A program made the translations under genes and the position numbers. From Pseudomonas putida (GTDB lineage: Bacteria > Pseudomonadota > Gammaproteobacteria > Pseudomonadales > Pseudomonadaceae): a DNA stretch of 64,000 bases. Positions 21,589-30,169 of this stretch are shown here, piece by piece. The notes beneath the pieces are model-generated. The model made no database searches. It was not told the DNA's origin and worked only from the letters and a program-made list of their open reading frames with translations. Every line of letters starts with the position of its first letter. Within the stretch, counting starts at the first letter, position 1. The stretch is taken from contig NZ_CP018846.1 in NCBI RefSeq assembly GCF_002025705.1, forward strand, positions 1,727,501 to 1,791,500, written 5' to 3'.

Positions 21589-22221
21589 ATGATCGCTAGT
21601 CCCAGCCACAGGTTGATGTCTCACTGGGATGACGAACGTAGTCAATGCCAAAAACCTTGGCTGTACGTTGAGATCATCCGCTGCGATGAGGCCAACCCGT
21701 CATGGAAGCGGTCTCAGATGACCACCATGGGATCAGTCGAAGAGCTTGATGACGCGATCTCAAATGCAATGGGTTACGAAGTGGGCAAGGTGCATCTCGT
21801 TACCTACGTAGGCCCCAAAAGTATGATCGAACCAGACTGGCAATTCGAGACGGTACTCGGATTCAGACGCATTGATGCCGGGCTCGTTGCCACCCCAAGC
21901 TATGCGCTGGAAGTCGATGGGGGAATAATGCTAGCTGGCCAAATGGCTGCCTTTCGGGCTGACAGCGCGGAGGAAACGCTATTCGAAATTCGCACGTCCG
22001 CAGCGTCTGCGGACACCGACCAGATAGAGGAGGCCATTGCAGCACAGCGCAAGGCAGAGATGCTTGCGATTGACGTCTGCCGCGGGAATTTGATCAGCGC
22101 AAATCATTGGTTAACCGTTCCCCAAATTGAACTGGGTGGGTTGGCACCGTGTGAGGTTGTGTCAACCGCGGCGCTAAGCCCGCTGATTGGGAAATTGCTC
22201 ACTGAGCGCGAGAGAAATTAG
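21589..22221 (+). CDS. Hypothetical protein, C-terminus like DUF2384/MbcA-type antitoxins
   Basis: The 210-aa protein starts at ATG 21589, 10 bp after AGGAGG. The last 45 residues contain NHWLTVPQIELGGLAPCEVVST, which resembles the WL..PN..LGG.TP... signature of DUF2384 (MbcA/ParS/Xre) antitoxins; the rest has no match I recognise. The resemblance is short and is offered as a hint only. It lies 46 bp after the zinc-ribbon gene and 9 bp before the next gene. Confidence 0.55.
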   Translation: MIASPSHRLMSHWDDERSQCQKPWLYVEIIRCDEANPSWKRSQMTTMGSVEELDDAISNAMGYEVGKVHLVTYVGPKSMIEPDWQFETVLGFRRIDAGLVATPSYALEVDGGIMLAGQMAAFRADSAEETLFEIRTSAASADTDQIEEAIAAQRKAEMLAIDVCRGNLISANHWLTVPQIELGGLAPCEVVSTAALSPLIGKLLTERERN

Positions 22222-22230
22222 AGAGGACCA

Positions 22231-22734
22231 ATGGAGAGCTATCGATCGCGTATCGCCGTTACGCATCCCAACATCCAGGGCGAGCTGAGCCTACGGCTGG
22301 GTGATATCTGGAAGTTAAAATCTGGCATGTCACCCGGCTGGCTGTTCAGGTCGTTCGTGTTCTCACCCCGGATGTTCGACATTGCGGTTCGGAATCTGCA
22401 ATGCGAAGGGTATGCACAGGTTGGCGATAGCTTTCTGGATGCACACACCAACCTGGGAGACTGCCCACAAAAAACGTATGCGATTACGCTTTCTGAATGG
22501 GAGCGGGTCGGCACCAGCCTGGAGGTGGTGGAGGAGTTCCATTTCCGTGACGAGTCTGTATCGCGGCTTCAGGTTTGGGCAGTAGATCCGAAGGCCCTTT
22601 CGTTCGAAGCGTTGCGGATTGCCGTGGCAGTGTCATTTACAGATCTGGAGCTGGCGGACGAGCCGCGACTATCTGGAGCCCTGACGGAGTTAATGAGCGA
22701 CTACAAAATCGAATTCGATCGAGGTGAAAAATGA
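22231..22734 (+). CDS. Hypothetical protein, third gene of the small operon
   Basis: The 167-aa soluble protein begins MESYRSRIAVTHPNIQGELS, with AGAGGA 6 bp upstream. It lacks membrane segments and recognisable motifs; the composition is acidic in the C-terminal half. It follows the previous gene by 9 bp, so the three genes probably form one transcript ending against the convergent XRE gene. Function unknown. Confidence 0.55.
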   Translation: MESYRSRIAVTHPNIQGELSLRLGDIWKLKSGMSPGWLFRSFVFSPRMFDIAVRNLQCEGYAQVGDSFLDAHTNLGDCPQKTYAITLSEWERVGTSLEVVEEFHFRDESVSRLQVWAVDPKALSFEALRIAVAVSFTDLELADEPRLSGALTELMSDYKIEFDRGEK

Positions 22735-22766
22735 ACGCAGTATCGTTCGCAGCTCAGAGCTTTTGC

Positions 22767-23075
22767 TTACTCATCGGCACCGAGCTTGGTCTTAGCAATC
22801 GCTTTGTCCAGCTCCTTGAGAAGCTGCTTGGGAGTGATGCCTCGCTGGCGCGAGTAGCAAATGGCCAACGCAGTTAGGGGGTGTAGGCCCAAAAACTCAC
22901 TGATTTCATCGAGCTTTTTCACCGTCGGGCTTTTGATGCCGCGCTCTAGCTCGCTCCAGTAGGCACGACCAGTCACATGATCGTAAATGTCTGCTTGGCG
23001 CAGATTTTTGCCCAGACGGATATCACGCAGGACGTTGCCCAGCTCAACGTTCAGATCCGTCTCATCGTCCGGCAT
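22767..23075 (-). CDS. XRE-family regulator of the neighbouring operon
   Basis: The 102-aa DNA-binding protein has a Cro/CI helix-turn-helix at about residues 12-68 (LGNVLRDIRLGKNLRQADIYDHVTGRAYWSELERGIKSPTVKKLDEI). It converges on the three unknown genes at 21168-22734. A near-perfect palindrome found about 55 bp upstream of its start also precedes that operon, so it likely represses itself and the operon. It could be the controlling protein of a toxin-antitoxin or defence cassette. Confidence 0.8.
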   Translation of the reverse strand: MPDDETDLNVELGNVLRDIRLGKNLRQADIYDHVTGRAYWSELERGIKSPTVKKLDEISEFLGLHPLTALAICYSRQRGITPKQLLKELDKAIAKTKLGADE

Positions 23076-23126
23076 GCCTACCTCGCAAAAAGGTAGGATA
23101 TAGCCACATTTCTCGAAATTAATAAA

Positions 23127-23140
23127 CCTGCTATAGCATG
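23127..23140. promoter_or_regulatory. Palindromic operator upstream of the XRE gene
   Basis: CCTGCTATAGCATG differs from the perfect palindrome CATGCTATAGCATG at 21045 by one base and lies 52 bp upstream of the XRE start (23075, minus strand). Two copies 2.1 kb apart flanking one gene set point to a shared operator. The remaining bases from 23141 to 23420 show no gene. Confidence 0.65.
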
Positions 23141-23420
23141 CGTGGCGGGTTTTGTTCCTTTTGTGTACCTATTTTTTTGCGGGAACGGTGGAGTGCGCGT
23201 CTTTCTTGGCCACGTGGAGTTGGGAACCGCATGGCGGAGGAGGGCTGGGAGAGGTGGCCGGACTAATTTCGGCAAGCCTCCCGCAGGCCTTTAGGGCAAT
23301 CCTTGGCCCGCCCTGCTGACAGGCTGCCGGTAGGACGATGCGGCATCCTCAAGCTCACGGCTAAAACGGCTGAACTGAGAGTGCAAGGTGCTATTTATCC
23401 GCTGCCCAGTAGATTGGCGA

Positions 23421-26400
23421 TTAGATTTCTCCAACCTCTTCGATAAATGCCGCAAACGCGTCTGTAGCCCCTCGGCGATTACGCCATTCTTCTAGTGTTC
23501 GAATTAGGGCGAGTTCCCTTGATGGCGTGCACAGATCAGCGAATTGACTCGGTAATATTGTTGAGTCTTCTTTGTAGTGCTCCAAATGGCGGCAGAATGC
23601 ATAGATCCACATGGCGGCTTCCAGCGAACAGTTCCATGTGTTCCAGTTCATCGTGCTGGCCAACGGTTGCTGCACGTTCGCACGAACTTTTTTCAAAAGT
23701 TTCAGCAATGTTGCGATGGCATCGGTTTGGGTTTCAACGGTGCTTCGCGATAGCAGAAACGCCGCAATTTCGGTGGTGCGTCCCTCGCGTTCTCGGTTGA
23801 AGATCACAGTCTTGCCGAGTAATTTCTGATCAAGGTAAGAAAATAGTTCTTTCATCCATATATTGGATAGCAGCTCTGGTGTTAGTCGACCTTCCTCCAG
23901 GAGAGGTACAATTACCCCTGAAAACAACCAAGGCTCAGACCAGCCCAACTCGCGCATATGGCCGCGAAGACCATTTACAAGAAACTCTGTCTCCTCTTTT
24001 GTTAATTTGGGTGAGAGCTTTTCATAAAGTGCCTGCTGGACAATGGAGATTGATGCCTCGGATTTTTGCTCCCATGGTAGACCGCTCAAGAGCCAACATA
24101 GTGTTCGAATGCTTGTCTCTTGATCAAAGGATGCCAGTCGCTCGGTTACTCTCTTCGCACCGCCTTCAGTCTTAGACTCCTCTCTCAGGCTGGCCAGCCC
24201 CATCCACTTAAGCAGACCATTTGAACTTTGCAGTAGGCTTTCTTTTTGCTTATCCCCGATTCCAAACGCAATCGTGAGTGAAATCTCTCCAATAATTTGG
24301 CTCAGCAGGGATAGCTTTATAGCATCTCTATGATGATCGTTATCGAGTACAGACGCGTGTTGTTCCGACAGTTTTACCAGCTTTTCTGGAGCAAGGTGCC
24401 AAAGAATCTTGATTGCGTAGGCATCTGCCCATGTCAGCTTCTGGTATCTGGTCCGATATCGGAAGTGTTCATGTGAATAAGATCCGCGAAGAAAGATCTC
24501 CAAATTTTGCTGGAACAGTTGAGGTTGAACGGACTCAAAGGAAGTATCAGGGCTAATGTCGCTGATTCGCGAAAAAGCAGTGTTGAGAAATTTCTCAAGG
24601 AAATTCACAAGTTCATTTCTGTGCTCGCCAGTAGTATCCAGTGGTGCATCGCCGTGAGGCGTATGTGCGAGAATTTCAGCTATAATCTCCCATAGTTTGT
24701 GTGGTGCAGCTTCGGGCGCAACCAGGGACGCGACACACGCTTTAAAACCTGATGAATTAGAAATGCGCAGAGATTCGCCTTTAAGTAGGCCCAAATCATC
24801 TAGCTTCGAACGTAGGCATTCGTTGTGAAGGCCTCGCAGCGAATCTTTGCCGGTCCAAGTGGCAAGGACCGTGCCTGCGAGATCCAAACGTAGGAAACTC
24901 AATCGTTCGACTGCTATCCGGACTGGCTGATCTTGAAGTTTAGAGTCGAAAATTGGCTCTATTTCCTCGCCTTCAGCGCTGGTTCTATTCGCGGCCCTCG
25001 ATATCAGTCGTGTGGCATAGTTGACGACTTCATGTAAGGCATCCATAGGGATCGGGGTGATAAGCAGAGGGTGATGTTCGTTTGCTTTTTGAATAGAGTT
25101 TGAAAGGTTGAAGCCTGAAACTGGAAGGCCATCTCGATCCACAATCAGCATATAACGATCATGTAAAGCGCCGGGCTTGAGTCCATAGATTTTAAGGTCA
25201 ATACCCCGTCCTAGTGGCTTTAACTTCTTACAGCTAGCCAATAGGTTTTCGATGCGTCTGTCATCGGGGTCTTCGACGGAATCACTGGCCTTAGTGGTCG
25301 CTGAGCGCGGAGCGGCGGTGAAGACGATGTACTCGCCATTTTCGGACGCATTCGGGAAAAAAAGACCAATCCCAGCGTCTTCAAAGTAGGGGTCGAAAAA
25401 TATAATTTGGTGATTCTTGTGCTTCGAGAATTGCACCTTGATCCATTCAACAAGTTGTAGGCGCTCGGTGCCATCGCCCTCGCTTAAACGACCAAAAAAA
25501 CGTGCCTCGGATTTGGGTGGGTGTATAACACCGAGTAATTTACTGATCTTTTTGTTAGCAGCCACCCAGGGGTCTTCTTGCCGCCCACCAACTAGCGAGG
25601 AAAAACCCCTGTCGCCAAGATTTACTGATTGCGCAGCTTTCACCCTAGTAGAGCCGCGCAGGTGCTTTTTGAGGGCTCTGTCGAGCCAACCCAGTTTGAC
25701 CTCCGCGCTGGATCCTCCTATCGCAATTCCAGATATAGAGATCTCACGGATATAATAGATCTTCCACCTACAACACAATGTGGCAGCGGTCTGCTCATTG
25801 GTCATTCCATAAATTTCGACTTCCGCCGAGTCAGAAATATCCCCCAGTCCTTCCGGTAAATCAAAGCTGCACTCGATCGTATCCTGCTTTTCTCTGTCGA
25901 TCGGCATGATGCTTGAAAATACGCACTGTTCATCGTTCGTTATCTTTGCGTGAACGAGGAACTTCGAAAATCCTTGTAATTGATTCAGTCTTAATCTGAT
26001 CGCTAGCCTGTTGCGTTCATCTCCCCAAGACACATCTAGCAGTTCTCTCTCGTAGTCGTCTAGTGTAGGGAATACGAGTAACTCTAAATCCCCGAAACGT
26101 GTTGCATCTTTGTTGGCGAAATCCAGGCCTGTACCTTCGTTCATTCGTTTGACAAGGAAACGAGCCATTTCTGAATCGTGGCCCCTCACTGTTGAGAATA
26201 ATTTCTCCTTATCTAAGGTTGTGATGGCTGCGCTGAACACCGAAGCACTACCGTGTGGGCTCTGCGGGCCTGTTCTTTCATGTGCATCACGATTCAATAA
26301 GAAGGCGGCTGGCCTGTATGCGTAGTTGTCGGTTAGGTTGAAAGTTCCTATGCGTTTATTAAGCGAGTCAGATAGCTTAAGGCCAAGCTGTTGGCTAACT

Positions 26401-26711
26401 GTCTTTATGTCTTCGCCTTGAACAAGCTTGTTCAGTAATTTATCCGCAAGGGAGCTGTCAAAGTACAGTGTGGCGCGAATCACTTGAGCGCGACAGTCGC
26501 CCACAGCCTCAAATTTATCCTCGCTGGAGGCATTCCATCCGCCCGACGCATAGCTATATGGTAGAAGGCGACCATATATAAATCTATTTTCGAGGCCTTC
26601 TTCGGTCTGGATTTGTGCGATCCAAATCTGCAATGCGCATGCGCGTCCGGATGTGGTGAACAACCGGCTTAGTCTGGCGTCCTTGATCAAGTCATTAAGT
26701 TCGATTGGCAT
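23421..26711 (-). CDS. VPA1262-like large protein with PLD-like half-site (putative defence protein)
   Basis: The 1096-aa cytoplasmic protein has the N-terminal pattern I associate with the VPA1262 family (DLIKDARLSRLFTTSGRACALQIWIA). Residues about 430-550 resemble one half of a phospholipase-D/HKD nuclease: a strand with IIFFDPYFEDAG near 437, then HDRYMLIVDRDGLPVSGFNLSNSIQKANEHHP near 516, in which HDRY replaces the usual HxK. The C-terminal 500 residues look mostly helical. The gene is AT-richer than the flanks, stands alone, and lies in a cluster with TIR- and SIR2-like proteins. Nuclease activity and a role against phage are inferences; the family has no function known to me. Confidence 0.72.
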   Translation of the reverse strand: MPIELNDLIKDARLSRLFTTSGRACALQIWIAQIQTEEGLENRFIYGRLLPYSYASGGWNASSEDKFEAVGDCRAQVIRATLYFDSSLADKLLNKLVQGEDIKTVSQQLGLKLSDSLNKRIGTFNLTDNYAYRPAAFLLNRDAHERTGPQSPHGSASVFSAAITTLDKEKLFSTVRGHDSEMARFLVKRMNEGTGLDFANKDATRFGDLELLVFPTLDDYERELLDVSWGDERNRLAIRLRLNQLQGFSKFLVHAKITNDEQCVFSSIMPIDREKQDTIECSFDLPEGLGDISDSAEVEIYGMTNEQTAATLCCRWKIYYIREISISGIAIGGSSAEVKLGWLDRALKKHLRGSTRVKAAQSVNLGDRGFSSLVGGRQEDPWVAANKKISKLLGVIHPPKSEARFFGRLSEGDGTERLQLVEWIKVQFSKHKNHQIIFFDPYFEDAGIGLFFPNASENGEYIVFTAAPRSATTKASDSVEDPDDRRIENLLASCKKLKPLGRGIDLKIYGLKPGALHDRYMLIVDRDGLPVSGFNLSNSIQKANEHHPLLITPIPMDALHEVVNYATRLISRAANRTSAEGEEIEPIFDSKLQDQPVRIAVERLSFLRLDLAGTVLATWTGKDSLRGLHNECLRSKLDDLGLLKGESLRISNSSGFKACVASLVAPEAAPHKLWEIIAEILAHTPHGDAPLDTTGEHRNELVNFLEKFLNTAFSRISDISPDTSFESVQPQLFQQNLEIFLRGSYSHEHFRYRTRYQKLTWADAYAIKILWHLAPEKLVKLSEQHASVLDNDHHRDAIKLSLLSQIIGEISLTIAFGIGDKQKESLLQSSNGLLKWMGLASLREESKTEGGAKRVTERLASFDQETSIRTLCWLLSGLPWEQKSEASISIVQQALYEKLSPKLTKEETEFLVNGLRGHMRELGWSEPWLFSGVIVPLLEEGRLTPELLSNIWMKELFSYLDQKLLGKTVIFNREREGRTTEIAAFLLSRSTVETQTDAIATLLKLLKKVRANVQQPLASTMNWNTWNCSLEAAMWIYAFCRHLEHYKEDSTILPSQFADLCTPSRELALIRTLEEWRNRRGATDAFAAFIEEVGEI

Positions 26712-26915
26712 ACCTTATCTCTCAGAGTGTCCTTTCTATACGATTCTTCATTGCGCAGCGAAGTTATTGTAGGGTCGTGAGGACGCCAAGCAATTTGATT
26801 GCTCCGCCAGTATTGCCGTTTGACAGTCGTCGAGTACTGGCTCTTGATCTGTCCTGCTTGGGGGAGAGGGCCACAAATGCCCAGGCCCAAAAAGAAACCT
26901 GGGCAGTCGCTGCTG

Positions 26916-27728
26916 TCAGTCGCGGAGGCCGGCGTCCACGTTGTCAAAGAAGTTAACGTTCAGCTCAAGCTGAAGGGAGCCGAAGCGCTTCATGAGTTTC
27001 TCTCTTACCGCGCCAGTGGCAACCGGTTCGAGATCAATCCAATAGCCATAGCGAAGGCCATCAGTCGAGCTATTGTCTGAGATCTCGGCGTCAACCAGCT
27101 CCTCGCACTCCTGAACGCTAAGCTCAAACTCGGCCGCCAGTGCCTCGGCCATAGTCAACGGACCGGGTGCCTGAGCCCAATGCGCCCATTCTGCCTCTCG
27201 ATCGCGGTCGGCATCAGACTCCCCGCCAGTGATCGATAACCCCTCATCAGCCAACTGCCACTCTCCATCGCGGCGGCGAACCTTCAGTGTCGCATCAAGG
27301 TACAGAGCAGTGCCGTGGTACATGCGGTCCTGATCTTGCGTCCCCTGATAGGCTAGGGATACCGCAAGGGTCAGTAAGCCAAGCGCATCAGAGTACTCGG
27401 CTGACTTGACCTCTACGTTACGGATTTCGAAGTCAGAGGCATTCATTTCCGAGGTCGCGTCCGACAGCTGATCATCCAGTTCTTGCTGGAAGCTGCTGTA
27501 GACATCGTTCTCGTAGAGTGCGTCACGTAGGTCCTTTACCCCAAACGCCGCCTTGATCAGGCGCGAGTCGAGAGGGGTACGCTTTGCGACCTCGGAAAGC
27601 TCGTGGTAACTCGAAAATCCCGCTTGCTGCGCAACTCGTTCTAAAGCTGACGAAAGCTTGATAGCTTCAGCTTGGGCAAGCTGCTTCGCGTGGGTTTTGA
27701 GAATGTTGAGGCAAGAAAAATCAGACAT
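26916..27728 (-). CDS. Hypothetical protein with small N-terminal helical domain
   Basis: The 270-aa acidic protein begins with a helical block (LNILKTHAKQLAQAEAIKLSSALERVAQQAGFSSYHELSEVAK). This resembles the short N-terminal domain found on many plasmid- and island-borne proteins, some annotated as glyoxalase-superfamily. The middle contains a predicted beta-rich part and the C-terminus a helical one; no catalytic motif is visible. It is transcribed in the same direction as the large VPA1262-like gene 204 bp further on but with its own leader. Function unknown. Confidence 0.6.
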   Translation of the reverse strand: MSDFSCLNILKTHAKQLAQAEAIKLSSALERVAQQAGFSSYHELSEVAKRTPLDSRLIKAAFGVKDLRDALYENDVYSSFQQELDDQLSDATSEMNASDFEIRNVEVKSAEYSDALGLLTLAVSLAYQGTQDQDRMYHGTALYLDATLKVRRRDGEWQLADEGLSITGGESDADRDREAEWAHWAQAPGPLTMAEALAAEFELSVQECEELVDAEISDNSSTDGLRYGYWIDLEPVATGAVREKLMKRFGSLQLELNVNFFDNVDAGLRD

Positions 27729-28101
27729 GGAAAGGCTCCAATACCATCGACGCTATGGTTCCGATTGCCTGCTCACCGGGCAGCGTCATGGGTTGGCGTG
27801 CCGATGTCGAAATGGGGTGTTGCGATGGGCTATTGCTTCGCGAAACAGGCGCCAGGCGACCATCACCGCCTGGTGCGAGCATAGGACAGGTGACTGCCTA
27901 AGGCAACATGCCAGAGGTGTGGATCGTTGTGACCTGATGTAGAGGGGGCCGGCGTCCTAAAGCGGTAGTGACTGGCGGCGCAGGCATCAGGTTGACATCG
28001 CACTGTTCTAGTTCAGGAAGGTCTGTTGCTACCATGTGAGCACGTTGTGGAAATGCGCCAAGCCCGCAGCATCAGGGACAGTGAAGAGAAGGAAATTGCT
28101 A
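27729..28101. other. Gene-free stretch
   Basis: This 373-bp interval lies between the divergently oriented genes at 27728 and 28102 and should hold both promoters. Short frames here lack start signals. I see no RNA gene or clear repeat. Confidence 0.5.
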
Positions 28102-28377
28102 ATGCATGAGAAGGAATCAGGTAAACCCGCTCTGCTACCCGAGGTAGCGTCCCCGCGTAAAATGTCTACCGCTTGGTCCGCTGCTGCGTTTGAGGAACTG
28201 GCAGCAGCCATCGAGTTCATCGAATTAGGTGTCGATGAGATTACGCCTTTGCAGCGAAAGATCTGGGAGCGGTACAAAGCCCAAACTGCGCAGTTCGCCC
28301 ATGACATGCTCCTAGCCGAAGGGGATCTTAGCGAAATCGAAAGACGGCTGGGGGTAGACAGCACTTCCCCTCGCTAG
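28102..28377 (+). CDS. Small hypothetical helical protein
   Basis: The frame from ATG 28102, with GAAGGA 9 bp upstream, encodes 91 residues. The central part (AFEELAAAIEFIELGVDEITPLQRKIWERYKAQTAQFAHDMLLAEGDLSEIERRLG) looks helical throughout and has no membrane span. A longer in-frame start at 28036 lacks a ribosome-binding site. It precedes the transglutaminase-fold candidate by 108 bp on the same strand. No function is recognised. Confidence 0.5.
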   Translation: MHEKESGKPALLPEVASPRKMSTAWSAAAFEELAAAIEFIELGVDEITPLQRKIWERYKAQTAQFAHDMLLAEGDLSEIERRLGVDSTSPR

Positions 28378-28485
28378 CTGACCTGGTGCGCAAGGTCCTG
28401 CCTTGCAGGGCTTCAAAACAAGAGCGATGTTGCCCGACAAGGTCACGCATACTCGTTGATCATCCACCTCAGAGAAAGGACTCCT

Positions 28486-29058
28486 ATGGACTATACCCTC
28501 CAAGAAATCATTACCCGCGATCGAGGTGAAGAAGCGTACGCCGAATATGAGGGTTTCCAGATTGTTGATACCGATCTGATCGTCCAGGCGGCTAGGCAAA
28601 CGCTGGATGCAATCCCGCCATCCTTCGGGTCATGCGTAATGGTCAGTGCGGGGTTTGCGGCGATTCTCGATTCGCTTGGTGTACCGGCCGTTGTGGTTCT
28701 TGGAGATCTGAAGGTCGATGGCCGCTTCGCATTCGAATGCCGAGGCAACATTCCAGGAGCAACCTACGACGGAGAGGTAGTTGAGGCGACGTGGGATGGC
28801 CATGCTTGGGTTATGGTCGACAACGTGATCTGCGATCTCTCAATATTCCGTAGTGCCTACAACACCCCTAAGCCAAGCCATCTCCAGATCTTCATCAACC
28901 GTCACTTTGGCGAAGGGAAGGGAGCTTTGCTATGTCCGCCGGGCACGTTGCCACAAGATATGGAGTTCGTCCCCAAGTACGCTCTGACCGACGATCAGAT
29001 CTGCGGCATCCTGGACGGTTTATCCAGGCAAGCAGCGCAACGAAGCGCATCGGCTTGA
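28486..29058 (+). CDS. Putative transglutaminase/papain-fold protein
   Basis: The 190-aa protein shows a possible Cys-His-Asp triad in the order and spacing of transglutaminase-like enzymes. Cys50 lies at the start of a helix (SFGSCVMVSAGFAAILDSLGVPA), His106 in WDGHAWVMVD, and Asp117 in NVICDLS. The helix after the cysteine, ending in a small-residue turn (LGVPA) and followed by strands, is characteristic of that fold. There is no signal peptide, so it should act in the cytoplasm as a protease, amidase or cross-linker. ATG 28486 with GAAAGGA 6 bp upstream is preferred to 28456. The fold assignment is from motif order only. Confidence 0.6.
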   Translation: MDYTLQEIITRDRGEEAYAEYEGFQIVDTDLIVQAARQTLDAIPPSFGSCVMVSAGFAAILDSLGVPAVVVLGDLKVDGRFAFECRGNIPGATYDGEVVEATWDGHAWVMVDNVICDLSIFRSAYNTPKPSHLQIFINRHFGEGKGALLCPPGTLPQDMEFVPKYALTDDQICGILDGLSRQAAQRSASA

Positions 29059-29085
29059 GGGTAGTTCCCACGAATTTTTGGAGGC

Positions 29086-29256
29086 GTGAGACGACGTTCA
29101 TTCTACGATCTAAGCCATGATGACATTGCAGAGGCCGTCGCTGTGAGCACCCGAGATGCAGAATCCATCGCCGAAGAACTCCGCCTCTGTGAGGGGGCTA
29201 ATTTGTCCTTTAGATCGTATGAGGAGGCTAAGGGGCAGGAAAGCTGCCTGCCGTGA
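29086..29256 (+). CDS. Possible very small hypothetical protein
   Basis: A frame from GTG 29086 encodes 56 residues including DLSHDDIAEAVAVSTRDAESIAEELRL, a helical pattern that could be a winged-helix piece. The GGAGG in front lies only one base from the GTG, which is a weak initiation context. It follows the preceding gene by 27 bp on the same strand. It may be a remnant. Confidence 0.22.
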   Translation: MRRRSFYDLSHDDIAEAVAVSTRDAESIAEELRLCEGANLSFRSYEEAKGQESCLP

Positions 29257-29318
29257 CGGGCTGTATCGGGTCGAAAGCGGTCGATCGCCAACGAGAGTTT
29301 ATTAAAAATGGTAGTGGT

Positions 29319-29936
29319 TTACTTTGGCAGTGCTCCCAATAAATCAATAAGGGTGTCGGATCCAGTTGGAGATAGTATTAATTTCGGGAGAGTAATAACT
29401 GTCGCGCAAAAAAAAGTAATCGCAGTAATTAAAGCTGTTGCGAGCCAAGAAAAACTGTTAAGGAAATTAGATTTTGGATTGGCTTCCATGGTTGAATAAA
29501 GCCAAAGGAAATTATACAGCGCGAGCAGGATCACCATCGCTAAGCCAGCCCAGACAAAACCTACGGTAAACCAGCGATGATCATAGGCTGAAGCCGCCAT
29601 TGCTTGCATGGTTGGCAGGGCTAAAAGTATGGCAAGGCATAGGGCCAAATTTTTAAGTCCATCAAAAAGAGTTTTAATGTCAGCGATAAAGGACTTGCTG
29701 ATGAATGGTTCTGTCTTTCGTATTATAAGGTTCCTTTTGATTATCAGAAAATCCGTGCTATTAAGTTTATTGACTTTTTCTTCTGTATCTAGAAAGTAAG
29801 TTTTTTGTGATGTGATAACGGTCTGTCCGCCACGACCTCTCGGCTCTTTAGTTTCTTTGGTTTTTTCAATAACGATGTAAGTTTCTTTTGATTTACATTT
29901 GGCTTTGAAGCGACGGGTCTCGATAGCAGATGTCAT
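29319..29936 (-). CDS. Hypothetical membrane protein with cytoplasmic N-terminal domain
   Basis: The 205-aa protein from ATG 29936 has a basic N-terminal region of about 100 residues (KAKCKSKETYIVIEKTKETKEPRGRGGQT...) followed by three hydrophobic segments (LALCLAILLALPTMQAMAA, FTVGFVWAGLAMVILLALYNFLWLY, WLATALITAITFFCATVITL). The gene is strikingly AT-rich compared with all neighbours, a sign of recent transfer. A longer frame from 30023 lacks support. No family is recognised; a membrane-acting effector in the accessory island is possible. Confidence 0.55.
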   Translation of the reverse strand: MTSAIETRRFKAKCKSKETYIVIEKTKETKEPRGRGGQTVITSQKTYFLDTEEKVNKLNSTDFLIIKRNLIIRKTEPFISKSFIADIKTLFDGLKNLALCLAILLALPTMQAMAASAYDHRWFTVGFVWAGLAMVILLALYNFLWLYSTMEANPKSNFLNSFSWLATALITAITFFCATVITLPKLILSPTGSDTLIDLLGALPK

Positions 29937-30169
29937 TTTTCGTCTTTGCGTGTCGGATGAGATGAGTGATGTCGCATTGATATTATAGCGAATATCGGTC
30001 CCAACCCCCATGCGGCACGGCACTCATAAGCTTTGAAGGACAAAGGCATCGCTGATCTATCGCAGACCGAAAACTGGGTCCGCTATGGATCGACCCCGGC
30101 CTTTTAGACGGATGTAGCACCGAGCGAGCAACTAGAGATCGGTGAGTGGTTATGCCGGCCGAAGGGCCC

